Source: Ptiloglossa arizonensis
Taxonomy: Eukaryota > Arthropoda > Insecta > Hymenoptera > Colletidae
Length of the DNA stretch: 64,000 nucleotides
Assembly: GCF_051014685.1 (NCBI RefSeq)
Contig: NW_027479034.1
Span: 124,001 to 188,000, forward strand
Direction: 5' to 3'
Translations under genes and position numbers: made by a program
The notes under the pieces: model-generated
Database searches by the model: none
Told to the model about the DNA's origin: nothing
The model's input: the letters and a program-made list of their open reading frames with translations, nothing else
Shown here: piece by piece, positions 51,270 through 63,300 of the stretch
How positions within the stretch are numbered: position 1 is the first letter of the stretch
How the letters are laid out: each line of letters begins with the position of its first letter

Positions 51270-52405
51270 AGAAATGCTTGAGAAACTCAAAATTTTCGCC
51301 GTTCTGATGCTCGAAACGAATAACTAGAACGGCCTAGGGGAAAACTACACCTACCAGTGTAATCGGGCGAGTTTCTACTTTGAGATGCTACTGAAATTTT
51401 GCGGATTGGTCAATCCGTTCGCGAGATATGGCCGTTTGGAGATAAGAAATGCTTGAGAAACTCAAAATTTTCGCCGTTCTGATGCTCGAAACGAATAACT
51501 AGAACGGCCTAGGGGAAAAGTTAGCATACCGTTGTAATCGGGCGAGTTTCTACTTTCAGATGCAACAGAAATTTTGAGGATTGGTCAAACCGTTCGCGAG
51601 ATGTGGCAGTTTGGAGGTAAGAAACGCTTGAGAAACTCAAAATTTTCGCCGTTCTGATGCTCGAAACGAATAACTAGAACGGCCTAGGGGAAAAGTTAGC
51701 ATACCGTTGTAATCGGGCGAGTTTCTACTTTCAGATGCAACTGAAATTTTGCGGATTGGTCAATCCGTTCGCGAGATATGGCAGTTTGGAGATAAGAAAT
51801 GCTTGAGAAACTCAAAATTTTCGCCGTTCTGATGCTCGAAACGAATAACTAGAACGGCCTAGGGGAAAACTACACCTACCAGTGTAATCGGGCGAGTTTC
51901 TACTTTCAGATGCTACAGAAATTTTGCGGATTGGTCAATCCGTTCGCGAGATATGGCCGTTTGGAGATAAGAAATGCTTGAGAAACTCAAAATTTTCGCC
52001 GTTCTGATGCTCGAAACGAATAACTAGAACGGCCTAGGGGAAAAGTTAGCATACCGTTGTAATCGGGCGAGTTTCTACTTTCAGATGCAACAGAAATTTT
52101 GCGGATTGATCAATCCGTTCGCGAGACATGGCAGTTTGGAGATAAGAAACGCTTGAGAAACTCAAAATTTTCGCAGTTCTGATGCTCGACACGAATGACT
52201 AGAACGACCTAGGGGAAAAGTGCGCATACCGTTATAATCGGGCGAGTTTCTACTTTCAGATGCAACAGAAATTTTGCGGATTGGTCAATCCGTTCGCGAG
52301 ATATGGCAGTTTGCAGATAAGAAATGCTTGAGAAACTCAAAATTTTCGCCGTTCTGATGCTCGAAACGAATAACTAGAACGGCCTAGGGGAAAACTACAC
52401 CTACC
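51270..52405 (+). repeat. Island of right-hand subfamily inside the array
   Basis: Monomers here carry TTCGCCGTTCTG, AAGAAATGCTTGAG, CTACACCTACC(AG) and AAAAGTTAGCATACC, variants otherwise confined to about 58,270-64,000. The island ends abruptly at the duplication junction near 52,406. It is explained as the right end of copy 1 of the large tandem duplication, not as an independent insertion. Confidence 0.85.
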
Positions 52406-55400
52406 GTTGTAATCGGGCGAGTTTCTACTTTCAGATGCAACAGAAATTTTGCGGATTGGTCGATCCGTTCGCGAGATATGGCAGTTTGGAAGTAAGAAAC
52501 GCTTTAGAAACTCAAAATTTTCGCAGTTCTGATGCTCGAAACCAATAACTGGAACGGCCTAGGGGAAAACTACTCATACCGTTGTAATCGGACGAGTTTC
52601 TACTTTCAGATGCAACAGAAATTTTGCGGATTGGTCAATCCGTTCGCGAGATATGGCAGTTTGGATATAAGAATCGCTTGAGAAACTCAAAATTTTCGCA
52701 TTTCTGATGCTCGAAACGAATGTCTATAACGGCCTAGAGGAGAAGTACGCATACCGTTGTAATCGGGCGAGATTCTACTTTCAGATGCAACAGAAATTTT
52801 GCGGATTGGTCAATCCGTTCGCGAGATATGGCCGTTTGGATGTAAGAAACGCTTTAGAAACTCAAAATTTTCGCAGTTCTGATGCTCGAAACGAATGACT
52901 AGAACGGCCTAGGGGAGAAGTACGCATACCGTTGTAATCGGGCGAGTTTCTACTTTCAGATGCAACAGAAATTTTGCGGATTGGTCGATCCGTTCGCGAG
53001 ATATGGCAGTTTGGAGGTAGGAAACGTTTTAGAAACTCAAAATTTTCGCAGTTCTGATGCTCGAAACCAATAACTGGAACGGCCTAGGGGAAAACTACAC
53101 ATACCGTTGTAATCGGACGAGTTTCTACTTTCAGATGCAACAGAAATTTTGCGGATTGGTCAATCCGTTCGCGAGATATGGCAGTTTGGAGATAAGAATC
53201 GCTTGAGAAACTCAAAATTTTCGCAGTTCTGATGCTCGAAACGAATGACTAGAACGGCCTAGGGGAGAAGTACGCATACAGTTGTAATCGGGCGAGTTTC
53301 TACTTTCAGATGCAACAGAAATTTTGCGGATTGGTCGATCCGTTCGCGAGATATGGCTGTTTGGATGTATGAAACGCTTTAGAAACTCAAAATTTTCGCA
53401 GTTCTGATGCTCGAAACGAATAAGTAGAACGGCCTAGGGGAAAACTACACATACCGTTGTAATCGGGCGAGTTTCTACTTTCAGATGCAATAGAAATTTT
53501 GCGGATTGGTCAATCCGTTCGCGAGATGTGGCAGTTTGGATGTAAGAAACGCTTGAGAAACTCAAAATTTTCTCAGTTCTGATGCTCGAAACGAATAACT
53601 GGAACGGCCTAGGGGAGAAGTACGCATACCGTTGTAATCGGGCGAGTTTCTACTTTCAGATGCAACAAAAATTTTGCGGATTGATCAATCCGTTCGCGAG
53701 ATATGGCAGTTTGGAGATAAGAAACGCTTGAGAACCTCAAAATTTTCGCAGTTCTGATGCTCGAAACGAATAACTGGAACGGCCTAGGGGAAAACTACAC
53801 ATACCGTTGTAATCGGACGAGTTTCTACTTTCAGATGCAACAGAAATTTTGCGGATTGGTCAATCCGTTCGCGAGATATGGCAGTTTGGAGATAAGAATC
53901 GCTTGAGAAACTCAAAATTTTCGCAGTTCTGATGCTCGAAACGAATGACTAGAACGGCCTAGGGGAAAACTACACATACCGTTGTAATCGGACGAGTTTC
54001 TACTTTCAGATGCAACAGAAATTTTGCGGATTGGTCGATCAGTTCGCGAGATATGGCCGTTTGGAGGTAAGAAACGCTTGAGAAACTCAAAATTTTCGCA
54101 GTTCTGATGCTCGAAACGAATAACTGGAACGGCCTAGGGGAAAACTACATATACCGTTGTAATCGGGCGAGTTTCTACTTTCAGATGCAACAGAAATTTT
54201 GCGGATTGGTCAATCCGTTCGCGAGATATGGCTGTTTGGATGTAAGAAACGCTTTAGAAACTCAAAATTTTCGCAGTTCTGATGCTCGAAACGAATAAGT
54301 AGAACGGCCTAGGGGAAAACTACACATACCGTTGTAATCGGGCGAGTTTCTACTTTCAGATGCAATAGAAATTTTGCGGATTGGTCAATCCGTTCGCGAG
54401 ATGTGGCAGTTTGGATGTAAGAAACGCTTGAGAAACTCAAAATTTTCTCAGTTCTGATGCTCGAAACGAATAACTGGAACGGCCTAGGGGAGAAGTACGC
54501 ATACCGTTGTAATCGGGCGAGTTTCTACTTTCAGATGCAACAAAAATTTTGCGGATTGGTCAATCCGTTCGCGAGATATGGCAGTTTGGAGATAAGAATC
54601 GCTTGAGAAACTCAAAATTTTCGCAGTTCTGATGCTCGAAACGAATGACTAGAACGGCCTAGGGGAAAACTACACATACCGTTGTAATCGGACGAGTTTC
54701 TACTTTCAGATGCAACAGAAATTTTGCGGATTGGTCGATCAGTTCGCGAGATATGGCCGTTTGGAGGTAAGAAACGCTTGAGAAACTCAAAATTTTCGCA
54801 GTTCTGATGCTCGAAACGAATAACTGGAACGGCCTAGGGGAAAACTACATATACCGTTGTAATCGGGCGAGTTTCTACTTTCAGATGCAACAGAAATTTT
54901 GCGGATTGGTCAATCCGTTCGCGAGATATGGCTGTTTGGATGTAAGAAACGCTTTAGAAACTCAAAATTTTCGCAGTTCTGATGCTCGAAACGAATAAGT
55001 AGAACGGCCTAGGGGAAAACTACACATACCGTTGTAATCGGGCGAGTTTCTACTTTCAGATGCAATAGAAATTTTGCGGATTGGTCAATCCGTTCGCGAG
55101 ATGTGGCAGTTTGGATGTAAGAAACGCTTGAGAAACTCAAAATTTTCTCAGTTCTGATGCTCGAAACGAATAACTGGAACGGCCTAGGGGAGAAGTACGC
55201 ATACCGTTGTAATCGGGCGAGTTTCTACTTTCAGATGCAACAAAAATTTTGCGGATTGATCAATCCGTTCGCGAGATATGGCAGTTTGGAGATAAGAAAC
55301 GCTTGAGAACCTCAAAATTTTCGCAGTTCTGATGCTCGAAACGAATAACTGGAACGGCCTAGGGGAAAACTACACATACCGTTGTAATCGGACGAGTTTC

Positions 55401-58400
55401 TACTTTCAGATGCAACAGAAATTTTGCGGATTGGTCAGTCCGTTCGCGAGATATGGCAGTTTGGAGATAAGAATCGCTTGAGAAACTCAAAATTTTCGCA
55501 GTTCTGATGCTCGAAACGAATGACTAGAACGGCCTAGGGGAAAACTACACATACCGTTGTAATCGGACGAGATTCTACTTTCAGATGCAACAGAAATTTT
55601 GCGGATTGGTCGATCCGTTCGCGAGATATGGCAGTTTGGAAGTAAGAAACGCTTGAGAAACTCAAAATTTTCGCAGTTCTGATGCTCGAAACGAATAAGT
55701 AGAACGGCCTAGGGGAAAACTACACATACCGTTGTAATCGGACGAGTTTCTACTTTCAGATGCAATAGAAATTTTGCGGATTGGTCAATCCGTTCGCGAG
55801 ATGTGGCAGTTTGGATGTAAGAAACGCTTGAGAAACTCAAAATTTTCGCAGTTCTGATGCTCGAAACGAATAACTGGAACGGCCTAGGGGAGAAGTACGC
55901 ATACCGTTGTAATCGGGCGAGTTTCTACTTTCAGATGCAACAAAAATTTTGCGGATTGATCAATCCGTTCGCGAGATATGGCAGTTTGGAGATAAGAAAC
56001 GCTTGAGAACCTCAAAATTTTCGCAGTTCTGATGCTCGAAACGAATAACTGGAACGGCCTAGGGGAAAACTACACACACCGTTGTAATCGGACGAGTTTC
56101 TACTTTCAGATGCAACAGAAATTCTGCGGATTGGTCAATCCGTTCGCGAGATATGGCAGTTTGGAGATAAGGATCGCTTGAGAAACTCAAAATTTTCGCA
56201 GTTCTGATGCTCGAAACGAATGACTAGAACGGCCTAGGGGAAAACTACACATACCGTTGTAATCGGACGAGTTTCTACTTTCAGATGCAACAGAAATTTT
56301 GCGGATTGGTCGATCCGTTCGCGAGATATGGCAGTTTGGAAGTAAGAAACGCTTGAGAAACTCAAAATTTTCGCAGTTCTGATGCTCGAAACGAATAAGT
56401 AGAACGGCCTAGGGGAAAACTACACATACCGTTGTAATCGGACGAGTTTCTACTTTCAGATGCAATAGAAATTTTGCGGATTGGTCAATCCGTTCGCGAG
56501 ATGTGGCAGTTTGGATGTAAGAATCGCTTGAGAAACTCAAAATTTTCGCAGTTCTGATGCTCGAAACGAATAACTGGAACGGCCTAGGGGAGAAGTACGC
56601 ATACCGTTGTAATCGGGCGAGTTTCTACTATCAGATGCAACAAAAATTTTGCGGATTGATCAATCCGTTCGCGAGATATGGCAGTTTGGAGATAAGAAAC
56701 GCTTGAGAACCTCAAAATTTTCGCAGTTCTGATGCTCGAAACGAATAACTGGAACGGCCTAGGGGAAAACTACACATACCGTTGTAATCGGACGAGTTTC
56801 TACTTTCAGATGCAACAGAAATTTTGCGGATTGGTCAATCCGTTCGCGAGATATGGCAGTTTGGAGATAAGAATCGCTTGAGAAACTCAAAATTTTCGCA
56901 GTTCTGATGCTCGAAACGAATGACTAGAACGGCCTAGGGGAAAACTACACATACCGTTGTAATCGGACGAGTTTCTACTTTCAGATGCAACAGAAATTTT
57001 GCGGATTGGTCGATCCGTTCGCGAGATATGGCAGTTTGGAAGTAAGAAACGCTTGAGAAACTCAAAATTTGCGCAGTTCTGATGCTCGAAACGAATAACT
57101 GGAACGGCCTAGGGGAAAACTACACATACCGTTGTAATCGGACGAGTTTCTACTTTCAGATGCAACAGAAATTTTGCGGATTGGTCAATCCGTTCGCGAG
57201 ATATGGCACTTTGGAGATAAGAATCGCTTGAGAAACTCAAAATTTTCGCAGTTCTGATGCTCGAAACGAATGTCTAGAACGGCCTAGGGGAGAAGTACGC
57301 ATACCGTTGTAATCGGGCGAGATTCTACTTTCAGATGCAACAGAAATTTTGCGGATTGGTCAATCCGTTCGCGAGATATGGCCGTTGGGATGTAAGAAAC
57401 GCTTTAGAAACTCAAAATTTTCGCAGTTCTGATGCTCGAAACGAATGACTAGAACGGCCTAGGGGAAAAGTACGCATACCGTTGTAATCGGGCGAGTTTC
57501 TACTTTCAGATGCAACAGAAATTTTGCGGATTGGTCGATCCGTTCGCGAGATATGGCAGTTTGGAGGTAAGAAACGTTTTTGAAACTCAAAATTTTCGCA
57601 GTTCTGATGCTCGAAACCAATAACTGGAACGGCCTAGGGGAAAACTACACATACCGTTGTAATCGGACGAGTTTCTACTTTCAGATGCAACAGAAATTTT
57701 GCGGATTGGTCAATCCGTTCGCGAGATATGGCAGTTTGGAAGTAAGAAACGCTTGAGAAACTCAAAATTTTCGCAGTTCTGATGCTCGAAACGAATAACT
57801 GGAACGGCCTAGGGGAGAAGTACGCATGCCGTTGTAATCGGGCGAGTTTCTACTTTCAGATGCAACAGAAATTTTGCGGATTGGTCGATCCGTTGGCGAG
57901 ATATGGCAGTTTGGAGGTAAGAAACGTTTTAGAAACTCAAAATTTTCGCAGTTCTGATGCTCGAAACCAATAACTGGAACGGCCTAGGGGAAAACTACAC
58001 ATACCGTTGTAATCGGACGAGTTTCTACTTTCAGATGCAACAGAAATTTCGCGGATTGGTCAATCCGTTCGCGAGATATGGCAGTTTGGAGATAAGAATC
58101 GCTTGAGAAACTCAAAATTTTCGCAGTTCTGATGCTCGAAACGAATGACTAGAACGGCCTAGGGGAGAAGTACGCATACAGTTGTAATCGGGCGAGTTTC
58201 TACTTTCAGATGCAACAGAAATTTTGCGGATTGGTCGATCCGATCGCGAGATATGGCCGTTTGGAGATAAGAAATGCTTGAGAAACTCAAAATTTTCGCC
58301 GTTCTGATGCTCGAAACGAATAACTAGAACGGCCTAGGGGAAAACTACACCTACCAGTGTAATCGGGCGAGTTTCTACTTTGAGATGCTACTGAAATTTT

Positions 58401-59461
58401 GCGGATTGGTCAATCCGTTCGCGAGATATGGCCGTTTGGAGATAAGAAATGCTTGAGAAACTCAAAATTTTCGCCGTTCTGATGCTCGAAACGAATAACT
58501 AGAACGGCCTAGGGGAAAAGTTAGCATACCGTTGTAATCGGGCGAGTTTCTACTTTCAGATGCAACAGAAATTTTGAGGATTGGTCAAACCGTTCGCGAG
58601 ATGTGGCAGTTTGGAGGTAAGAAACGCTTGAGAAACTCAAAATTTTCGCCGTTCTGATGCTCGAAACGAATAACTAGAACGGCCTAGGGGAAAAGTTAGC
58701 ATACCGTTGTAATCGGGCGAGTTTCTACTTTCAGATGCAACTGAAATTTTGCGGATTGGTCAATCCGTTCGCGAGATATGGCAGTTTGGAGATAAGAAAT
58801 GCTTGAGAAACTCAAAATTTTCGCCGTTCTGATGCTCGAAACGAATAACTAGAACGGCCTAGGGGAAAACTACACCTACCAGTGTAATCGGGCGAGTTTC
58901 TACTTTCAGATGCTACAGAAATTTTGCGGATTGGTCAATCCGTTCGCGAGATATGGCCGTTTGGAGATAAGAAATGCTTGAGAAACTCAAAATTTTCGCC
59001 GTTCTGATGCTCGAAACGAATAACTAGAACGGCCTAGGGGAAAAGTTAGCATACCGTTGTAATCGGGCGAGTTTCTACTTTCAGATGCAACAGAAATTTT
59101 GCGGATTGATCAATCCGTTCGCGAGACATGGCAGTTTGGAGATAAGAAACGCTTGAGAAACTCAAAATTTTCGCAGTTCTGATGCTCGACACGAATGACT
59201 AGAACGACCTAGGGGAAAAGTGCGCATACCGTTATAATCGGGCGAGTTTCTACTTTCAGATGCAACAGAAATTTTGCGGATTGGTCAATCCGTTCGCGAG
59301 ATATGGCAGTTTGCAGATAAGAAATGCTTGAGAAACTCAAAATTTTCGCCGTTCTGATGCTCGAAACGAATAACTAGAACGGCCTAGGGGAAAACTACAC
59401 CTACCGTTGTAATCGGGCGAGTTTCTACTTTCAGATGCAACAGAAATTTTGCGGATTGGTC
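52406..59461 (+). repeat. Large tandem duplication, copy 2 (~7,055 bp matched)
   Basis: Second copy of the segment starting at 42,781. Its left 4.4 kb matches at 9,625 bp and its right 5.4 kb at 7,000 bp; the difference is 2,625 bp, a single 15-monomer unit. Its right end runs directly into the right-hand subfamily (58,270-64,000), whose variants also appear at 51,270-52,405 at the end of copy 1. This makes copy 2 the one in native context on the right, and places the new junction at about 52,406-52,461. Confidence 0.9.
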
Positions 59462-60392
59462 AATCCGTTCGCGAGATATGGCAGTTTGGAGATAAGAAAT
59501 GCTTGAGAAACTCAAAATTTTCGCCGTTCTGATGCTCGAAACGAATAACTAGAACGGCCTAGGGGAAAAGTTCGCATACCGTTGTAATCGGGCGAGTTTC
59601 TACTTTCAGATGCAACAGAAATTTTGCGGATTGGTCAATCCATTCGCGAGATATAGCAGTTTGGATGTAAGAAACGCTTGAGAAACTCAAAATTTGCGCA
59701 GTTCTGAAGCTCGAAACGAATAACTAGAACGGCCTAGGGGAAGAGTGCGCAAACCGTTGTAATCGGGCGAGTTTCTACTTTCAGACGCAACAGAAATTTT
59801 GCGGATTGATCAATCCGTTCGCGAGATATGGCTGTTTGGAGATAAGAAGCGCTTGAGAAACTCAAAATTTTCGCAGTTATGATGCTCGAAACGAGTAACT
59901 AGAACGGCCTAGGGGAAAAGTACGCTTACCGTTGTAATCGGGCGAGTTTCTACTTTCAGATGCAACAGAAATTTTGCGGATTGGTCAATCCGTTCGCGAG
60001 ATATGGCAGTTTGGAGGTAAGAAACGCTTGAGAAACTCAAAATTTGCGCAGTTCTGATGCTCGAAACGAATAACTAGAACGGCCTAGGGGAAGAGTGCGC
60101 ATACCGTTGTAATCGGGCGAGTTTCTACTTTCATACGCAACAGAAATTTTGCGGATTGGTCAATCCGTTCGCGAGATGTGGCAGTTTGGAAGTAAGAAAC
60201 GCCTGAGAAACTCAAAATTTGCGCAGTTCTGATGCTCGAAACGAATAACTAGAACGGACTAGGGGAAAACTACACCTACCGTTGTAATCGGGCGAGTTTC
60301 TACTTTCAGATGCAACATAAATTTTGCGGATTGATCAATCCGTTCGCGAGATTTGGCAGTTTGGAGATAAGAAACGCTTGAGAAACTCAAAA
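58750..60392 (+). repeat. 19-monomer duplication, copy 1
   Basis: Matches 62,075-63,717 at an offset of 3,325 bp. Shared private features are TTCTGAAGCTCG (about 59,703 and 63,028), GTGCGCAAACCG, TTTCATACGCAAC, GAAACGCCTGAG and GGACTAGGGG. Scattered differences include TTGCAGATAAG near 59,313 and CAACATAAATTTT near 60,316. After 60,392 the partner jumps three monomers ahead. Confidence 0.8.
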
Positions 60393-63300
60393 TTTTCGCA
60401 GTTCTGATGCTCGAAACGAGTAACTAGAACGGCCTAGGGGTTAAGTACGCATACCGTTGTAATCGGGCGAGTTTCTACTTTCAGATGCAACAGAAATTTT
60501 GCGGATTGGTCAATCCGTTCGCGAGATATGGCAGTTTGGAGATAAGAAATGCTTGAGAAACTCAAAATTTTCGCCGTTCTGATGCTCGAAACGAATAACT
60601 AGAACGGCCTAGGGGAAAAGTACGCATACCGTTGTAATCGGGCGAGTTTCTACTTTCAGATGCAATAGAAATTTTGCGGATTGGTCAATCCGTTCGCGAG
60701 ATATGGCTGTTTGGAGATAAGAAACGCTTCAGAAACTCAAAATTTTCGCAGTTATGATGCTCGAAACGAGTAACTAGAGCGCCCTAGGGGAAAAGTACGG
60801 ATACCGTTCTAATCGGGCGAGTTTCTACTTTCAGATGCAACAGAAATTTTGCGGATTGGTCAATCCGTTCGCAAGATGTGGCAGTTTGGAGGGAAGAAAC
60901 GCTTGAGAAACTCAAAATGTTCGCAGTTCTGATGCTCGAAACGAATAAATGGAACGGCCTAGGGGAAAACTACACATACCGTTGTAATCGGGCGAGTTTC
61001 TACTTTCAGATGCAACAGAAATTTTGAGGATTGGTCAATCCGTTCGCGAGATGTGGCAGTTTGGAGGTAAGAAACGCTTGAGAAACTCAAAATTTTCGCA
61101 GTTCTGATGCTCGAAACGAATAACTAGAACGGCCTAGGGGAAAAGTGCGCATACCGTTGTAATCGGGCGAGTTTCTACTTTCAGAAGCAACAGAAATGTT
61201 GCGGATTGGTCAATCCGTTCGCGAGATATGGCAGTTTGGAGGTAAGAAACGCTTGAGAAACTCAAAATTTTCGCAGTTCTGATGCTCGACACGAATAACT
61301 AGAACGGCCTAGGGGAAAAGTGCGCATACCGTTGTAATCGGGCGAGTTTCTACTTTCAGATGCAACAGAAATTTTGCGGATTGGTCAATCCGTTCGCGAG
61401 ATATGGCAGTTTGGAGATAAGAAATGCTTGAGAAACTCAAAATTTTCGCCGTTCTGATGCTCGAAACGAATAACTAGAACGGCCTAGGGGAAAACTACAC
61501 CTACCAGTGTAATCGGGCGAGTTTCTACTTTCAGATGCTACAGAAATTTTGCGGATTGGTCAATCCGTTCGCGAGATATGGCCGTTTGGAGATAAGAAAT
61601 GCTTGAGAAACTCAAAATTTTCGCCGTTCTGATGCTCGAAACGAATAACTAGAACGGCCTAGGGGAAAAGTTAGCATACCGTTGTAATCGGGCGAGTTTC
61701 TACTTTCAGATGCAACAGAAATTTTGCGGATTGGTCAAACCGTTCGCAAGATGTGGCAGTTTGGAGGTAAGAAACGCTTGAGAAACTCAAAATTTTCGCC
61801 GTTCTGATGCTCGAAACGAATAACTAGAACGGCCTAGGGGAAAAGTTAGCATACCGTTGTAATCGGGCGAGTTTCTACTTTCAGATGCAACAGAAATTTT
61901 GCGGATTGATCAATCCGTTCGCGAGACATGGCAGTTTGGAGATAAGAAACGCTTGAGAAACTCAAAATTTTCGCAGTTCTGATGCTCGACACGAATGACT
62001 AGAACGACCTAGGGGAAAAGTGCGCATACCGTTATAATCGGGCGAGTTTCTACTTTCAGATGCAGCAGAAATTTTGCGGATTGGTCAATCCGTTCGCGAG
62101 ATATGGCAGTTTGGAGATAAGAAATGCTTGAGAAACTCAAAATTTTCGCCGTTCTGATGCTCGAAACGAATAACTAGAACGGCCTAGGGGAAAACTACAC
62201 CTACCAGTGTAATCGGGCGAGTTTCTACTTTCAGATGCTACAGAAATTTTGCGGATTGGTCAATCCGTTCGCGAGATATGGCCGTTTGGAGATAAGAAAT
62301 GCTTGAGAAACTCAAAATTTTCGCCGTTCTGATGCTCGAAACGAATAACTAGAACGGCCTAGGGGAAAAGTTAGCATACCGTTGTAATCGGGCGAGTTTC
62401 TACTTTCAGATGCAACAGAAATTTTGCGGATTGATCAATCCGTTCGCGAGACATGGCAGTTTGGAGATAAGAAACGCTTGAGAAACTCAAAATTTTCGCA
62501 GTTCTGATGCTCAACACGAATGACTAGAACGACCTAGGGGAAAAGTGCGCATACCGTTATAATCGGGCGAGTTTCTACTTTCAGATGCAACAGAAATTTT
62601 GCGGATTGGTCAATCCGTTCGCGAGATATGGCAGTTTGGAGATAAGAAATGCTTGAGAAACTCAAAATTTTCGCCGTTCTGATGCTCGAAACGAATAACT
62701 AGAACGGCCTAGGGGAAAACTACACCTACCGTTGTAATCGGGCGAGTTTCTACTTTCAGATGCAACAGAAATTTTGCGGATTGGTCAATCCGTTCGCGAG
62801 ATATGGCAGTTTGGAGATAAGAAATGCTTGAGAAACTCAAAATTTTCGCCGTTCTGATGCTCGAAACGAATAACTAGAACGGCCTAGGGGAAAAGTTCGC
62901 ATACCGTTGTAATCGGGCGAGTTTCTACTTTCAGATGCAACAGAAATTTTGCGGATTGGTCAATCCATTCGCGAGATATAGCAGGTTGGAGGTAAGAAAC
63001 GCTTGAGAAACTCAAAATTTGCGCAGTTCTGAAGCTCGAAACGAATAACTAGGACGGCCTAGGGGAAGAGTGCGCAAACCGTTGTAATCGGGCGAGTTTC
63101 TACTTTCAGACGCAACAGAAATTTTGCGGATTGATCAATCCGTTCGCGAGATATGGCTGTTTGGAGATAAGAAGCGCTTGAGAAACTCAAAATTTTCGCA
63201 GTTATGATGCTCGAAACGAGTAACTAGAACGGCCTAGGGGAAAAGTACGCTTACCGTTGTAATCGGGCGAGTTTCTACTTTCAGATGCAACAGAAATTTT

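Larger units (their letters stand above)
42781..52405 (+). repeat. Large tandem duplication, copy 1 (9,625 bp, 55 monomers)
   Basis: 42,781-47,149 matches 52,406-56,774 at an offset of 9,625 bp, and about 47,095-52,461 matches 54,095-59,461 at an offset of 7,000 bp. The whole is one large segment present twice in tandem, with this copy holding one additional 2,625-bp unit. Very few differences were found, namely GGCGGGTTTC near 45,594 and CCGTTCGCG against CCGATCGCG at 51,243/58,243. The duplication is therefore recent, or is an assembly artefact. It is in register, with its breakpoint inside positions 74-129 of a monomer. No genes lie inside. Confidence 0.9.

Noticed and set aside
51270..52405. 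Possible foreign insertion within the array
   Set aside because: It is the same satellite. Its variants belong to the right-hand subfamily and its position is fully explained as the end of copy 1 of the large tandem duplication.
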